From assembly GCA_963575745.1 (NCBI GenBank), contig CAUYUJ010015269.1, forward strand, positions 32,501 to 96,500: DNA of 64,000 nucleotides. The letters are read 5' to 3'. The stretch is from Prorocentrum cordatum (taxonomy: Eukaryota; Sar; Dinophyceae; Prorocentrales; Prorocentraceae). The translations under genes were made by a program, and so were the position numbers. This document shows, in pieces, positions 55,627-64,000 of the stretch. Every line of letters starts with the position of its first letter. Positions within the stretch are counted from its first letter, which is position 1. The notes below the pieces were generated by a model. The model searched no databases and was not told where the DNA came from. It was given only the letters and a program-made list of their open reading frames with translations.

Positions 55627-56070
55627 TCAAGAGCTGTGGAGCGCGGCGCTCAGCCGCGCGCATGCCCCTGCCGACGACGGCACCGCGCTGGCGAGGCGAG
55701 CCGACGCCCGAGTCGCTCGATCAGGGCAATTGCTGACCCATCCAGCCAGATTCCTGGCAAGCCGACTCCCGTGGGCGCCCGGCACGACGAGACCAAACAC
55801 GCACTGATCACCACAACGCACCTCGACACAGGGAGCCCGGAGAAAATTAACGATGGCGTCTGAGGCCCAGGACGTGGCCGCCCACGGATGCTCGCGCATG
55901 GAGACGTCGCCCCTGGCCACCCGGACGCCGTAGATGTCGCACGCGAATCTCAAGTGCTCGAAGCCGATATCGCAGTCGGCGACGCGCTGCTGCGCGACGA
56001 AGTTCGAGAACAAGGCGCACACGGGGCACCCGAGGACCATGACCGGCTCGAAATACTTGATCAGCTTCAA
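55627..56070 (-). CDS. methyltransferase-like module of the copia polyprotein
   Basis: Open frame of 147 codons between integrase and reverse transcriptase. LIKYFEPVMVLGCPVCALFS resembles motif IV of C5-cytosine methyltransferases (G.PPC..FS), with Val in place of the second Pro. HLRFACDIYGVRVARGDVSM and REHPWAATSW occupy the place of the following helix and motif VI (ENV or EHP-like). GWVSNCPDRATRASARL follows. The same string of motifs is familiar to me from dinoflagellate copia polyproteins. Methyltransferase relationship is inferred from motif order only. The PC-to-VC change would be expected to impair catalysis. Confidence 0.55.
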   Translation of the reverse strand: MKLIKYFEPVMVLGCPVCALFSNFVAQQRVADCDIGFEHLRFACDIYGVRVARGDVSMREHPWAATSWASDAIVNFLRAPCVEVRCGDQCVFGLVVPGAHGSRLARNLAGWVSNCPDRATRASARLASAVPSSAGACARLSAALHSS

Positions 56071-57099
56071 GCACTTGGCCCGCTAACATTCGTCGCTCAG
56101 GTTCCAGCTAAGCACGTCAAAGCCGCCGCCGTGCACTCACCCAAGAAGCTGACAAAGGGGCGCGAGCCGCCCCGACATGAAAACTTCCACCGCGTAAGTC
56201 CCCCCACGCCGTTGCGCCCGAGGCCCAGGATCAAGGCCGAGAAATCGCCCGCCCATAGGGGCGTCATCCGGCACCGACGCGTCGACGCGCGCGACGGCAG
56301 GACATGGCGCCGAAGGCGCCACTGCCGCTGAAGACGAAGAGACTGCCATTGCTGGAGTCGAGGGGGGAGCTCCAGCCAGGGTCGAAGGGGCCCCCCGAGC
56401 GCCTGCAACGCTTGCGCTCGCGCGCCGACTCGAGACGCACTACCAGCGACTCCCCCTTGGCCATCTCTGCCTCAATGCGCGACCGGCACTCCGCCAAGTG
56501 CGCCTGGCTTCGCACGCCGAGCTCGGCTGCCACGCAGCCGGGGAAACCTGCGACGAAGCCGTACCTCGCGGGCCCCACGACCTTCCTGACGCACGCGCCC
56601 TTGGGCCCTGGGGGCCCACATGCCGAAGCCCGAGGAGGGAGGTGCTCAGGCGGCACCACCAGGCCCAACGGTGCCCGAGCAGCGGCAAGGGCATCAGGGC
56701 GACTAGCCGGCACACGGATCTCGATAACGCACCTCGCCGCTCGGGCCCGACGGGACTGCTGCCCAGGACGCGCCAGCGATGCCGTCCAAAGGGCCCTCGT
56801 CGCGCCCCTCGCCCTCTGGCAGCCGCTTGACCGCGCGCGCGCGGATGGCGCCCGGCGCCGTGCCGATGCACGCCTCGTCGGAGCGCAGGGTCGGGCCGAG
56901 GTAGATGCCTTTGCTGAACTTGTTCTGCAGCATAGGCGGGAACTTGCCGGCCCCACCTCGCCGAACGGCGGGGGCTGCTTGCCGAAGGCCCCGCCGTGCC
57001 TGAGCCCCCACGCCGCCCTGCCGCCTGGCCCTCGCCCTCCAAGGCTGATGCTCATGGCGCTGCACTCCACAAGCCACGGGGGGCAAGGGCGCCTGGTGC
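56071..57099 (-). pseudogene. copia post-integrase region
   Basis: FPPMLQNKFSKGIYLGPTLR and SDEACIGTAPGAIRARAVKR match the G.YLG....SDE...GT..G...AR.V.R stretch that follows integrase. Later, RYGFVAGFPGCVAAELGVRS and HLAECRSRIEAEMAKGES match the YG.T.GC.GC ... H...CR.RIE segment of dinoflagellate elements. Frames differ, so the region is decayed. Confidence 0.7.
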
Positions 57100-57751
57100 C
57101 AAATGGTGATGTCGCGTAGTGCCTCGGTCGCGGACTCGAACGTCTTGCGCTTCGCCTCGACCTCGCGGACAGCGTGCTCCCCGAGGCCGTTGCCCTGCGA
57201 GTCGCCGACTGCGGGGTCCGCGGGCGCCGCCTCGATGGACGGGGTCAGCCCTAACCTCGGCCGTCAGACTTCAAGGCCGCCAGACTCGCCTCGTCGTCCG
57301 ACCTGAGGACGAAGCGCCGATGGCCCGCAGCAGCGAGCATGGCGGCCCAGGCCTTCGCCAGCCAGGGGGTGGCCGCGCCCTTCGATGGCACGAGAGACGC
57401 GTAGAACCACCTGCGCTTCTGGTCCTTCCCGGCAAGAAGCGGGAAGCCGTCGCCCTCGGCCGCGCCGAGATAGCCGCGGTCGAAGGCCCAAGGCCGCCAC
57501 AGCGAGGGCGGCCTCCTGATCGTCCGCTCGGGCCGGGCGAACCGGCACGCAAGTCTCCGCCGCCCACTGAGCAAGGCCGCGCGCGCCTCTGCCGACGGCA
57601 GCACCTGCAGGTCCATCTCGTGGACGCGGTCCCTGCGGGCAGCCCGCCACTGCTGGCCGCTGGGCTCGCGGTAGACGCACGAGGCGTCGTAGTCGCCGCC
57701 CTCGTCGAACACCACGCGGTACGCAGCGTCGACCATCTCCGAGGCACTCAT
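57100..57751 (-). pseudogene. copia integrase domain
   Basis: FDRGYLGAAEGDGFPLLAGK (first catalytic Asp, near 57,480), then DQKRRWFYASLVPSKGAATP, then RFVLRSDDEASLAALKS (second Asp, near 57,300), and in a shifted frame VGDSQGNGLGEHAVREVEA with the catalytic Glu (about 57,163-57,210). All three acidic residues survive, but a frameshift lies between the second and third. Confidence 0.8.
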
Positions 57752-57899
57752 CCGCGCCCGCGAGGCGTCGGCCCCCGTGACTTGGCGTCGACCAGCGAGT
57801 CCGACCCCGTCGGCGCGCCGACGATCGCGCGCTCGCCCAGGTCGGGGACCTCGCGGCTGCTAGCGTTCCTGCACGTCGCCACGTCGCCGCCACGCCGGT

Positions 57900-58564
57900 C
57901 CCTGAGGGGGGGCGCACGAGCGCGACGAAGGGGGGGGGCACCGAGGTCGCTGCGCAACTGTCGACGCCGATCCCGACGAGGCTCGCAAGCTGCGCCCTCC
58001 GAGGAGACGCATCGGGAAAGTCGAGCACGCGGGGCCCAACGAATAGGGCCAGGGCCTCGCCCACGCCCCCGGGCGGGGCATCGAGGTAGACCGCCTCGAC
58101 CCCGCGAGTCCAAATGGCCCCACGGCGCGCGCTCGCGGCCGAGGGCGGGAATTCCGGCCTCCGACGGGTCGCGCCGGCCGCACTCACCGCGCGGGGAGGT
58201 CTGAGCTGCGCGGAGATGCCCGCGGCGTTCAAGGCCGCCAGCGTCGCCACCAAACTGCGCAGCCTCCTTCCCTGGCGCGGCTGGGGCAGTCGCGCCGCCC
58301 GTGGCCAGAGCCGCCAAAGGTCCAGCGAGTCACGTTGCCTCGCCCGCTCTGAGCCTGGCCAAAGTTCCATGCGTCGACCAGCGTGCTCACCATGCCCTTG
58401 GCCTTGCCACCGCCGGTGTTCTTGGGGTCCTCGGGCTTGCCCTTGGACTCCTTGCCCGCGCCGCCGCAACTAATCTTGTTGTCCTCGCATGCGCCGCTGC
58501 CCTTGGAATCCTGGCCCTTGGAGCCTTTGCCTTGGTTCAGCACAGGCCCATGGGCGCCCGGCAA
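57900..58564 (-). pseudogene. copia nucleocapsid and protease region
   Basis: A Lys/Gly-rich stretch is followed by RWTFGGSGHGRRDC (about 58,287-58,328), which has the spacing of a CCHC zinc knuckle but Arg and Phe in place of the first two Cys. Further on, LVGIGVDSCAATSV (about 57,935-57,985) fits the aspartic protease site, with DSC where DSG is usual. The two lie in different frames from gag, so at least one frameshift is present. Confidence 0.7.
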
Positions 58565-58572
58565 ACGGCGGT

Positions 58573-59355
58573 CTAGACTCGACGGACGTCAGCGGTCTCG
58601 CGCCCGAAGACCTGCCACCCCTGAATGCGGGCCGCGTTCAGCAGGAGGTGCTGCCTGAGCGGGCCGTCCTCGACCTGTCTCATCACGATGACAATGCGCA
58701 TGCTGGCGATGACAGGCCCCTGACTTCCAGCTCGTAGCGCGTCAGCTCTCTCTCGCACGAGGATGCCCGGGCGATCCTCGAGGACACCCGCGAACGAGAA
58801 GTTCAACAGGTTGAGCAGCAATCCCACCAGTCGACACATCACGTTGGGTTCGTAGTACTCGACAAGCTTCGGCCACGCCAGGAAACCCTGATGCTCGCCA
58901 GCATTCACCACCATCGTAAAAGGGTGCTGGCGGCCGAAGAGGATCAGGAAATACTGGGATGACGATGCCAAGTCTTCGTCATCCACGTCCATGTTCAGAA
59001 CCGACACCTCGCCCGGGCCCTCGGCCATAGCCATGCCACGTGCGATCTCGCCACTGACCACACTCTCGCACCCGCTGAAGATGGCCTTCCAGACATTCCG
59101 CTTGCCCTTTTCGCCCATGAAGAGGTTCGGTTTGCCAAGGATCCCAGTGTCGAACAACCCTGACTCCCTGCGTCGGGCATCGCCACATCCGCCATCAGCT
59201 CGCTGTCGCAGTCGCTCGTGGTCTTCCTCGAGGACTCTCTCACGGGCCCGCCGGTCGCGCAGCTCCGTACACACATGCTGGTAGTTCTCCTCGAACTGCG
59301 CCACGCGCTGCTCGGGTGTCGTCATGGTCTCGATCGAGGCTCTGGTCGGGAACAA
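58573..59355 (-). CDS. copia gag domain
   Basis: Open frame of 260 codons. LFDTGILGKPNLFMGEKGKR, WKAIFSGCESVV, HPFTMVVNAGEHQGFLAW and VMRQVEDGPLRQHLLLNA match the pattern I know from gag of dinoflagellate copia elements (a LGKP.F.G....W..W motif, VVNAGEG.GLEAW, and MEEG.LRQHLLLN). Acts as the particle protein that packages element RNA. An N-terminal segment rich in Glu, Arg and Gln is probably coiled coil. Starts at residue 1 or at the second Met (residue 11). It is the longest intact frame of the element. Confidence 0.85.
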   Translation of the reverse strand: MFPTRASIETMTTPEQRVAQFEENYQHVCTELRDRRARERVLEEDHERLRQRADGGCGDARRRESGLFDTGILGKPNLFMGEKGKRNVWKAIFSGCESVVSGEIARGMAMAEGPGEVSVLNMDVDDEDLASSSQYFLILFGRQHPFTMVVNAGEHQGFLAWPKLVEYYEPNVMCRLVGLLLNLLNFSFAGVLEDRPGILVRERADALRAGSQGPVIASMRIVIVMRQVEDGPLRQHLLLNAARIQGWQVFGRETADVRRV

Positions 59356-59561
59356 AGCTCAACGTAGTTCTTCAGGTACTGGCCGAGCCACGTCTAGCAG
59401 CGCCGCTTGAAGAAGAGTCTATGCTGCGGAGGACATTGCGCCACCGCTCGATCACCTCGGGCCGCTCCTCCCTGGCGGCGATCAACTCCCAGCTGTGAGA
59501 CCCAGCAACGGGGAGCCAGGCGGCATTCAGGCGGAAGCCGAGGCCCGCGGAGCCTGACCCA

Positions 59562-59573
59562 GCTCCGCTACCA
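59562..59573 (-). promoter_or_regulatory. primer-binding site, initiator tRNA-Met type
   Basis: TGGTAGCGGAGC in minus sense follows the 5' LTR without a gap. It is one base from TGGTAGCAGAGC, the complement of an initiator methionine tRNA 3' end used by many copia elements. Confidence 0.8.
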
Positions 59574-59687
59574 TGAGGAGCGTTTTTCTGTCCTGCGCTC
59601 AAGCGTTCAACACGATTTGCACCAAAACGGCATCGAACTCCTGAAACACAACCTTTGTCCCTGGGGTCAGGGCAGGTTCCTTTGCCT
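59574..59687 (-). repeat. 5' LTR of copia element
   Basis: 114 bp, starting AGGCAAAGGAACC (first base changed from T) and ending GCTCCTCA directly before the primer site. Confidence 0.88.
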
Positions 59688-59712
59688 ATTATCCGAGCCC
59701 GTCTCAGGAGGG
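59688..59712 (+). repeat. right half of the interrupted HF-K copy
   Basis: ATTAT (59,688-59,692) followed by CCGAGCCCGTCT. Joined to 53,540-53,574 with one ATTAT this gives GCGGCGCGATTATCCGAGCC, close to the intact HF-K block GCGGCGCGATCCTCCGACCC. Confidence 0.78.
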
Positions 59713-60264
59713 CGCCAGGCATTCACCGACACCGCTCCTGGCCAGGCCCATCCTAGGCCAAGAGTCGGCGCATGTGCTCTTTTCCGTCCCCCCTTCTCGC
59801 CTCTCCCAAAATTCCAACTTCTTGCGCAGCCACCAGGCCCACCCGCGCAGAACTCGATGTGCATCGACCTGCCGGTGCATGTGCTCCGCCAAGAGTCGGC
59901 GCACGTGCTCTGCCTACCGAGCCAGGAGGGCGCATACGGAGTGAGAATGGGCCTGACCAGGATCGGGGCTGGTGTACGGCAGGGGGTACACGCACAGAGC
60001 TGTCAACGGTGCAGGCAACAAGCCGAGGTGAACCACCAAATCATACAACCTTGCGGCAAGCGGGAGAAGCTGGGAGGGAGAGACCATCCCGCCCCCACCC
60101 AAACATGATGAAATGATGGCCTCCCCTACACTTCGGTGGCAACACATGCTGTCGGATGGGGGTCCCCGCTCAAACGGAAGGTTCCCCCAGGGCCCGACAA
60201 CCCGCACCCATACCCTTAGCCAGTCATCCTCCCTCCGACCTCCCAATGGGTATTGGTGCGTGCT
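59713..60264. other. no gene; possible very diverged HF-B copy
   Basis: GCCAGGAGGGCGCATACGGA and GGGCCTGACCAGG near 59,930 recall HF-B. GCCAAGAGTCGGCGCATGTG repeats at about 59,757 and 59,888. Otherwise nothing recognised. Confidence 0.35.
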
Positions 60265-60410
60265 GCTCGTTCGTCATTTCCTTGCGCGCGAAACTCGCCC
60301 AGGGCGGCGCCGGAAGCGCTGCAAGGGCGAGCCAGCGCCGATCCGAGAAATCCGCGCGAGCCTCCGACGACAGCTTCTGCTTATGCCGCTTGATCTTCTT
60401 TGAATGAAAC
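60265..60410. mobile_element. hairpin element HF-A, copy 9
   Basis: The right arm is well kept (CCAGCGCCGATCCGAGAAAT, CCGCGCGAGCCTCCGACG, CTTCTGCTTATGCCGCTTG). The left arm is reduced to GTTCGTCATTTCCTTGCGCG-like sequence. Confidence 0.7.
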
Positions 60411-60437
60411 TTGCGTGGGGCTTCGCGCAGGCCCCAC

Positions 60438-60610
60438 GTGAAGGGGCCCTGGGACACACAAATTAATAGATACAAATCCCAAGCTTTCCCGTGTTTTCTC
60501 AAGTTGTTTGACTTTCGTCTTCCCCTCATCTTCCCAGATGCTCCTGGAATTTCCTGGGAATCGATGATTCGTTGTCTGTGTGAGTTTTCTTTATTCCTGA
60601 GTTCGTTCTT
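60438..60610 (+). repeat. dispersed repeat DR-Q, copy 4
   Basis: GGGCCCTGGGACACACAAAT, CCGTGTTTTCTCAAGTTG, CTTCGTCTTCCCCTCATCTT and GATTCGTTGTCTGTGTGAG in the family order. Confidence 0.8.
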
Positions 60611-60649
60611 CTTCGAAGACTTGCGTGGTTCTTCGCGCAGGCTCCATGA

Positions 60650-60840
60650 GACGCGCCCCAAGCCTCCGACGTCGCGTCTTCTCTCGCGACTTCGACCCCC
60701 CAAGGTCTAAGACCCCTTCCCCAGAGACACCTCGTCACTCCGAGTCGTTGTCTGACGGTCCCGGGCCCTGGTGAGGCTCCCGGAATCCGAAACTTGCCAA
60801 AGGCCTCGCGCCGTGATTCGTTTCTGCTTCGCAGCGGGAA
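60650..60840 (+). repeat. dispersed repeat DR-M copy
   Basis: CCTCCGACGTCGCGTCTTCT, TTCGACCCCCCAAGGTCT, GACCCCTTCCCCAGAGACAC, GACGGTCCCGGGCCCTGGTG and CGTTTCTGCTTCGCAGCG in the family order. Confidence 0.75.
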
Positions 60841-61867
60841 GAGGCGGGGGGAGGAACTCTTGCGCGGCCCTTCGTCATATGCACTTCGGGCGCGCCCCAT
60901 GCTCTCTCCGCGCCGTGCCGTGCGCGTGCGCAGAGCCTCTTGCGCGGTGTTTCAGGCGCGCCCCATCCTCCTCCCCGTCCTCGTCGTCGTCCCCGTCCTC
61001 GTCCTCCTCCTCCACCTCCAGCACGTATGGCGAGCAAAACTCACCATGATTTTGCAATTGTCGCACCCATCTCAGGCAATTGCCCAGGGTGGTCCCACCT
61101 GTTGCCTGCCCTCCTCCTCCTCCTCCTCCTCCTCCTCCTCCTCCTCCTCCTCCTCCTCCTCCTCCTCCTCCTCCTCCTCCCCCTCCTCCGCCGCCTCTGC
61201 CTCCGCCCTCGGTGGCCTCACTGGCCACGCCGCGCCATCAAGCCGACGATCCTGCAGCGAGCAGGCCCCGCTCGGTCTCCCCGCGCCGTGCCGCGCGCGT
61301 GCGCAGAGCCACCGCCCCCCCCAGTGCTCGCACCCCCGGGGGGGGGGGGAGCGCGCCCGCCTCGAGCGCCCAGCACTGCTGCGCCAGGTCGAGCGCCACC
61401 AGCACCACGGCGACGCACGCGACGAGCGCGAGGCAGACCGCGAGGCCGTCGCGCCTGGGGGCCAAGGGGGGCAGCGTCGGGGAATGCTTGATCGGCAGCG
61501 AGCCCAGGGGGGGGATGAAGAGGGGGCGGGCCTTCGCAGAAGGCTCGGAGGGCCGCGGGCCAACTGAGACGTGCTCCGAGCCTTCTCCGAGGACTCTGAG
61601 ACACCCCGACGCCTTCTGAGAAGGCCTGCACCCTCTCGCTTCCCCCCCCCCCGGGCGCGCCGCCGATTCGAAGTCCGAACCTGGAGGCTTCAGGATTTCC
61701 TGGGCTTCCGTCGCTCCCTGGAGGTGCTCCTGCTTCGGGATGCCTTCCAGCGGCCGCGCCTCGCCGAGGGCGTTCCCGAGGGACCCGACTCGTCCCGAAC
61801 GGCCGCTGAAGGCCCGAGCTGGGACCCGAAAACCACCATAGGACCAGCTCGGGGGGGAGGAACCTTC
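60841..61867. other. no gene; CTC array
   Basis: CTC repeats at about 61,110-61,192. Flanking GC-rich DNA has no recognised coding sequence, although long frames are open by composition. Confidence 0.5.
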
Positions 61868-62040
61868 GACCTGGAATCGGCGACACATCGCCGATAGATC
61901 GGCGGCGGGCACTGGATTCGGTCATGGGCGGGGGTGGGCCACGGAGCCCCTAATCAGCAATCAAGGGCCGATGGGGAGTCAACGCCCCCCCCTGAGCCTA
62001 TTCCCCCCCTGACGTTGCCCTTGAAGGGCCCGCCAGGGCG
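61868..62040 (+). repeat. dispersed repeat DR-O, copy 2
   Basis: CGACCTGGAATCGGCGACAC, GATAGATCGGCGG and CTGACGTTGCCCTTGAAGGG match 2,890-3,090. Confidence 0.75.
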
Positions 62041-62299
62041 GATGCCAGCCAGGGCTAGAAACCTGTCGGCCAGTACAGTCGGACCCAGGCTAGAAGAACA
62101 TCCTTCAAGAACATGAATGAGACCCTGCGTCGGCCAAAACAAGCAGAACATCCAAGGGTACCCTCCCCAGAATGCACAAGAACATCCAACAAACACGAGT
62201 AACACTAGGGTACCCTCGCCGAACCGATCTCAATCTTATACCTCGGTCCGACTGCAATCCTTGGGCGTCCCAAAACTCAGAGGACAAACAGAGACCACC
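62041..62299. other. no gene recognised
   Basis: Nothing supported is seen here. Confidence 0.4.
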
Positions 62300-62400
62300 G
62301 CCACCGAGAACCCATCGGGGGGGGGCCAGGACGACGATCAGGCGTGCCACCGCCTAGTGGTCGGTCCCCCCCCGATGGGCTCTCGGCAGTCTTTGCTCCT
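62300..62400. mobile_element. hairpin element HF-H
   Basis: CCGAGAACCCATCGGGGGGG on the left pairs with CCCCCCCGATGGGCTCTCGG on the right. Single copy here. Confidence 0.75.
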
Positions 62401-62524
62401 CCACCGCAAGGTCCGCCACTGCACCGCTCCGGGACCCTGGAGGCCCCAGTCGTCAGAAACATCCTCGGAGAACGACCCAGCTCAGGGCCACAAGAGCCTC
62501 GAGGCCACTCCCCGCTGATAGAGG

Positions 62525-62672
62525 GGGCCACGTGCGAACCCTACCCCCACCCCCCCCCCCACGATTTCTGAGGGGGAGGGAGGGGTTCACATGGCTCGGG
62601 AGCTCCCGAGCGAAGTGAACCCCACCCTCCCCTTTAGAAGTCGTGGGGGGGGGTAGGGGTAGGGTTCGCATG
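62525..62672. mobile_element. hairpin element HF-G, copy 1
   Basis: GTGCGAACCCTACCCCCACC at one end and GGGGTAGGGGTAGGGTTCGC at the other. Inside, GGTTCACATGGCTCGGGAGC pairs with CTCCCGAGCGAAGTGAACC. Confidence 0.88.
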
Positions 62673-62677
62673 TTGAG

Positions 62678-62797
62678 CGAGCAACGACATATGTACATGT
62701 ACGCCCTCCGCGGTCTTGAGCGCAAGAACGTCCTCGTTCAAACGCCCTCCAGGGGAAGCTAACCGCGTACGTGTACACATGTTGCTGGCCTCTGACA
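62678..62797. mobile_element. hairpin element HF-F, copy 2
   Basis: GAGCAACGACATATGTACAT and CGTGTACACATGTTGCTGGC termini. About 90% identical by eye to the copy at 21.5 kb, including CGCCCTCCAGGGGAAGCTAAC in slightly varied form. Confidence 0.88.
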
Positions 62798-63104
62798 TGT
62801 GGCCCCCCAGCTGACTCACCACACGGTGCGGTCACCGCACCGCCTCGGAGGCCGCCGAAGTCCCACCGGTCCTCGGTCCTGGCTGCTGGTCTGGGGCCGT
62901 GCCCCGAGCTCCCCCTCGAATTTCGGGTTGGGGGGGGTACGGGCTTCATGTGTGTTTTTGTTCAATGATCCCCGACCCCCCCAAGTGGAAATGGAGGGCA
63001 AATTGAGGCCTTCGGGTTGGGTTGGGGTGGTTTGGTGGGTGGTGAGGGTACACCCCCACTGGAGCAGATTGTTGATGCTAAGCCCGTTACCGGCAGGGGG
63101 CCAC
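62798..63104. other. no gene recognised
   Basis: GC-rich, with a TTCGGGTTGGGTTGGGGTGG run. No gene. Confidence 0.4.
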
Positions 63105-63240
63105 AGGCGAACCCTGCACATGCCCCCCACGACTTCTGAGGAGGGTGGGGTTCACTTCGCTCGAGAGCTCCCGAACGACGTGAACGCCACCCTCCCCCCC
63201 AGAGATCGTGGGGGCAGGGGCAGGGTTTGCATGTGGCATA
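63105..63240. mobile_element. hairpin element HF-G, copy 2
   Basis: GCGAACCCTGCACATGCCCC to GGGCAGGGTTTGCATGTGGC. Inner arms GGGTTCACTTCGCTCGAGAG and CTCCCGAACGACGTGAACGC pair around GAGCTC. Confidence 0.88.
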
Positions 63241-64000
63241 ACGAGTCGCAAAAATGGCTGAGGAGATTCACAATAGGCTACAAGGAGGCGACTCCAACGA
63301 TCCCCAGAGGCCCGCAGGAGGACATCAATAATCCCAAGAGGTGGTCAAGACGGCAAAGTGGTCCCTACAAAGACAGCCGAGAAGATCCCAAGAGGCTGGC
63401 GAGGGCCTCTCAGGAATGGTACCACACGGATTCGTTTCCTCTCACGCTTCCTCCGCTTGATCACAACGGACCAGATCATATCGCACGAAGCTGGACCACG
63501 CTGTAACCATATCACAGCATACCAAACATACCAAACAAGGCCACAAGAGCCAACGAGATTGGACAAGTCCATTCACGAACAGATCAACCCAAACCAAGAG
63601 ATGCTAGAAAAGACCAGATCAAACGAGCGTGGGATCGTCGACTGCGCGCGAGCGCAATCGACGAGCGTCGATCAGGAAGAACAACTTGAGCAACCGCACG
63701 TCCTCAGTTTGCGATCCTCCACGCCCAGATAGCTGCAATCAGATGGGAACAAAACGGGTACCGAACTAGAACGGCAGAACCAGATCGGTATAAATGGCAT
63801 CACGCACGAGACTAATGTTAACAACCAACCATCAACCACAACCAACCCTCACGAGACTAACGTTAGAACTCCAGGCGAGGCCATGCTGAAAAGGGCGAGC
63901 AGCCCTTTAGGGCATGAGTGTAATGGTTTAGAGAGTTTCCTCTTCCAGCTTCCCCTTCTTCCCCTTCGGGGAAGGGTTCATCAATGTTCCCTATTAATAA
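63241..64000. other. no gene; short DR-J-like stretch and repeat-like end
   Basis: About 63,295-63,380 has CCCAAGAGGTGGTCAAGACGG, resembling DR-J. The last 70 bp (AGAGTTTCCTCTTCC to TTCCCTATTAATAA) resemble the start of the insert at 46.53-46.59 kb. The rest is less GC-rich and unrecognised. Confidence 0.4.

Larger units (their letters stand above)
53575..59687 (-). mobile_element. full-length Ty1/copia-type LTR retroelement (degenerate)
   Basis: 6,113 bp on the minus strand. Two LTRs share long identical blocks (GATTTGCACCAAAACGGC, CCTGAAACACAACC, GTCCCTGGGGTC, GGTTCCTTTGCC). ATTAT is duplicated at both sides. In minus-strand order: 5' LTR, primer site, gag, degenerate zinc knuckle, protease, integrase, linker with a methyltransferase-like module, reverse transcriptase, RNase H, 3' LTR. 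The order protease-integrase-reverse transcriptase-RNase H is diagnostic for Ty1/copia. Several frameshifts separate the domains, so it cannot make one polyprotein as it stands. Confidence 0.93.

Overview
This window looks like nuclear DNA of a dinoflagellate. A GC-rich genome such as that of a Prorocentrum-type species would fit, but no rRNA or organelle marker is present to fix the species. The evidence is a transporter gene whose introns are short inverted-repeat elements bounded by target duplications, a Ty1/copia retroelement of the kind abundant in dinoflagellates, GC-rich unique sequence, and an extreme load of simple and tandem repeats. No prokaryotic gene, rRNA, tRNA or CRISPR array is visible, and no copy of the dinoflagellate spliced leader was seen.

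Only two loci are convincingly protein-coding. (1) At 23,550-25,623 on the minus strand lies a six-exon gene for a triose-phosphate/nucleotide-sugar type transporter of the drug/metabolite transporter superfamily. Its ~345 visible codons can be read across five introns, and every intron consists mainly of an inverted-repeat element. Three of the introns are bounded by 5-8 bp direct repeats, and removing the element plus one repeat copy restores the reading frame and the family motif. (2) At 53,575-59,687 on the minus strand lies a structurally complete but frameshifted Ty1/copia element, with ~120-bp LTRs, an initiator-tRNA-type primer site, gag, protease, integrase, a cytosine-methyltransferase-like module, reverse transcriptase and RNase H. 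It has a 5-bp target duplication and sits inside an older repeat. A frameshifted gag-like fragment (30.1-30.8 kb) and possible exons of an unrecognised gene (30.8-31.6 kb) are weaker.

Layout: 0-4.7 kb, dispersed repeats and hairpin elements. 4.9-8.7 kb, TAG trinucleotide arrays inside a diverged ~500-bp repeat. 9.1-12.1 kb, ACC arrays, a CCAAGACGG-rich array and a tetranucleotide mosaic. 12.5-19.2 kb, AGG arrays and a 5.5-kb GTC array. 19.2-23.5 kb, GC-rich dispersed repeats. 23.5-25.8 kb, transporter gene. 25.8-33.7 kb, mixed repeats and gag fragment. 34-35.5 kb, 32-bp satellites. 36.3-39 kb, 77-bp and 188-bp tandem repeats. 39.6-43.9 kb, a chain of 32-, 19-, 21- and 32-bp satellites. 44-48 kb, a composite repeat alternating with CAA arrays. 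48-53.5 kb, dispersed repeats. 53.6-59.7 kb, copia element. 59.7-64 kb, dispersed hairpins.

Hairpin families are named HF-A to HF-K and other dispersed families DR-J to DR-Q, purely as labels for this window. The main biological theme is intron gain: the families found as introns of the transporter gene (HF-A, HF-B and, next to its first visible exon, HF-E) also occur as free copies elsewhere in the same 64 kb.
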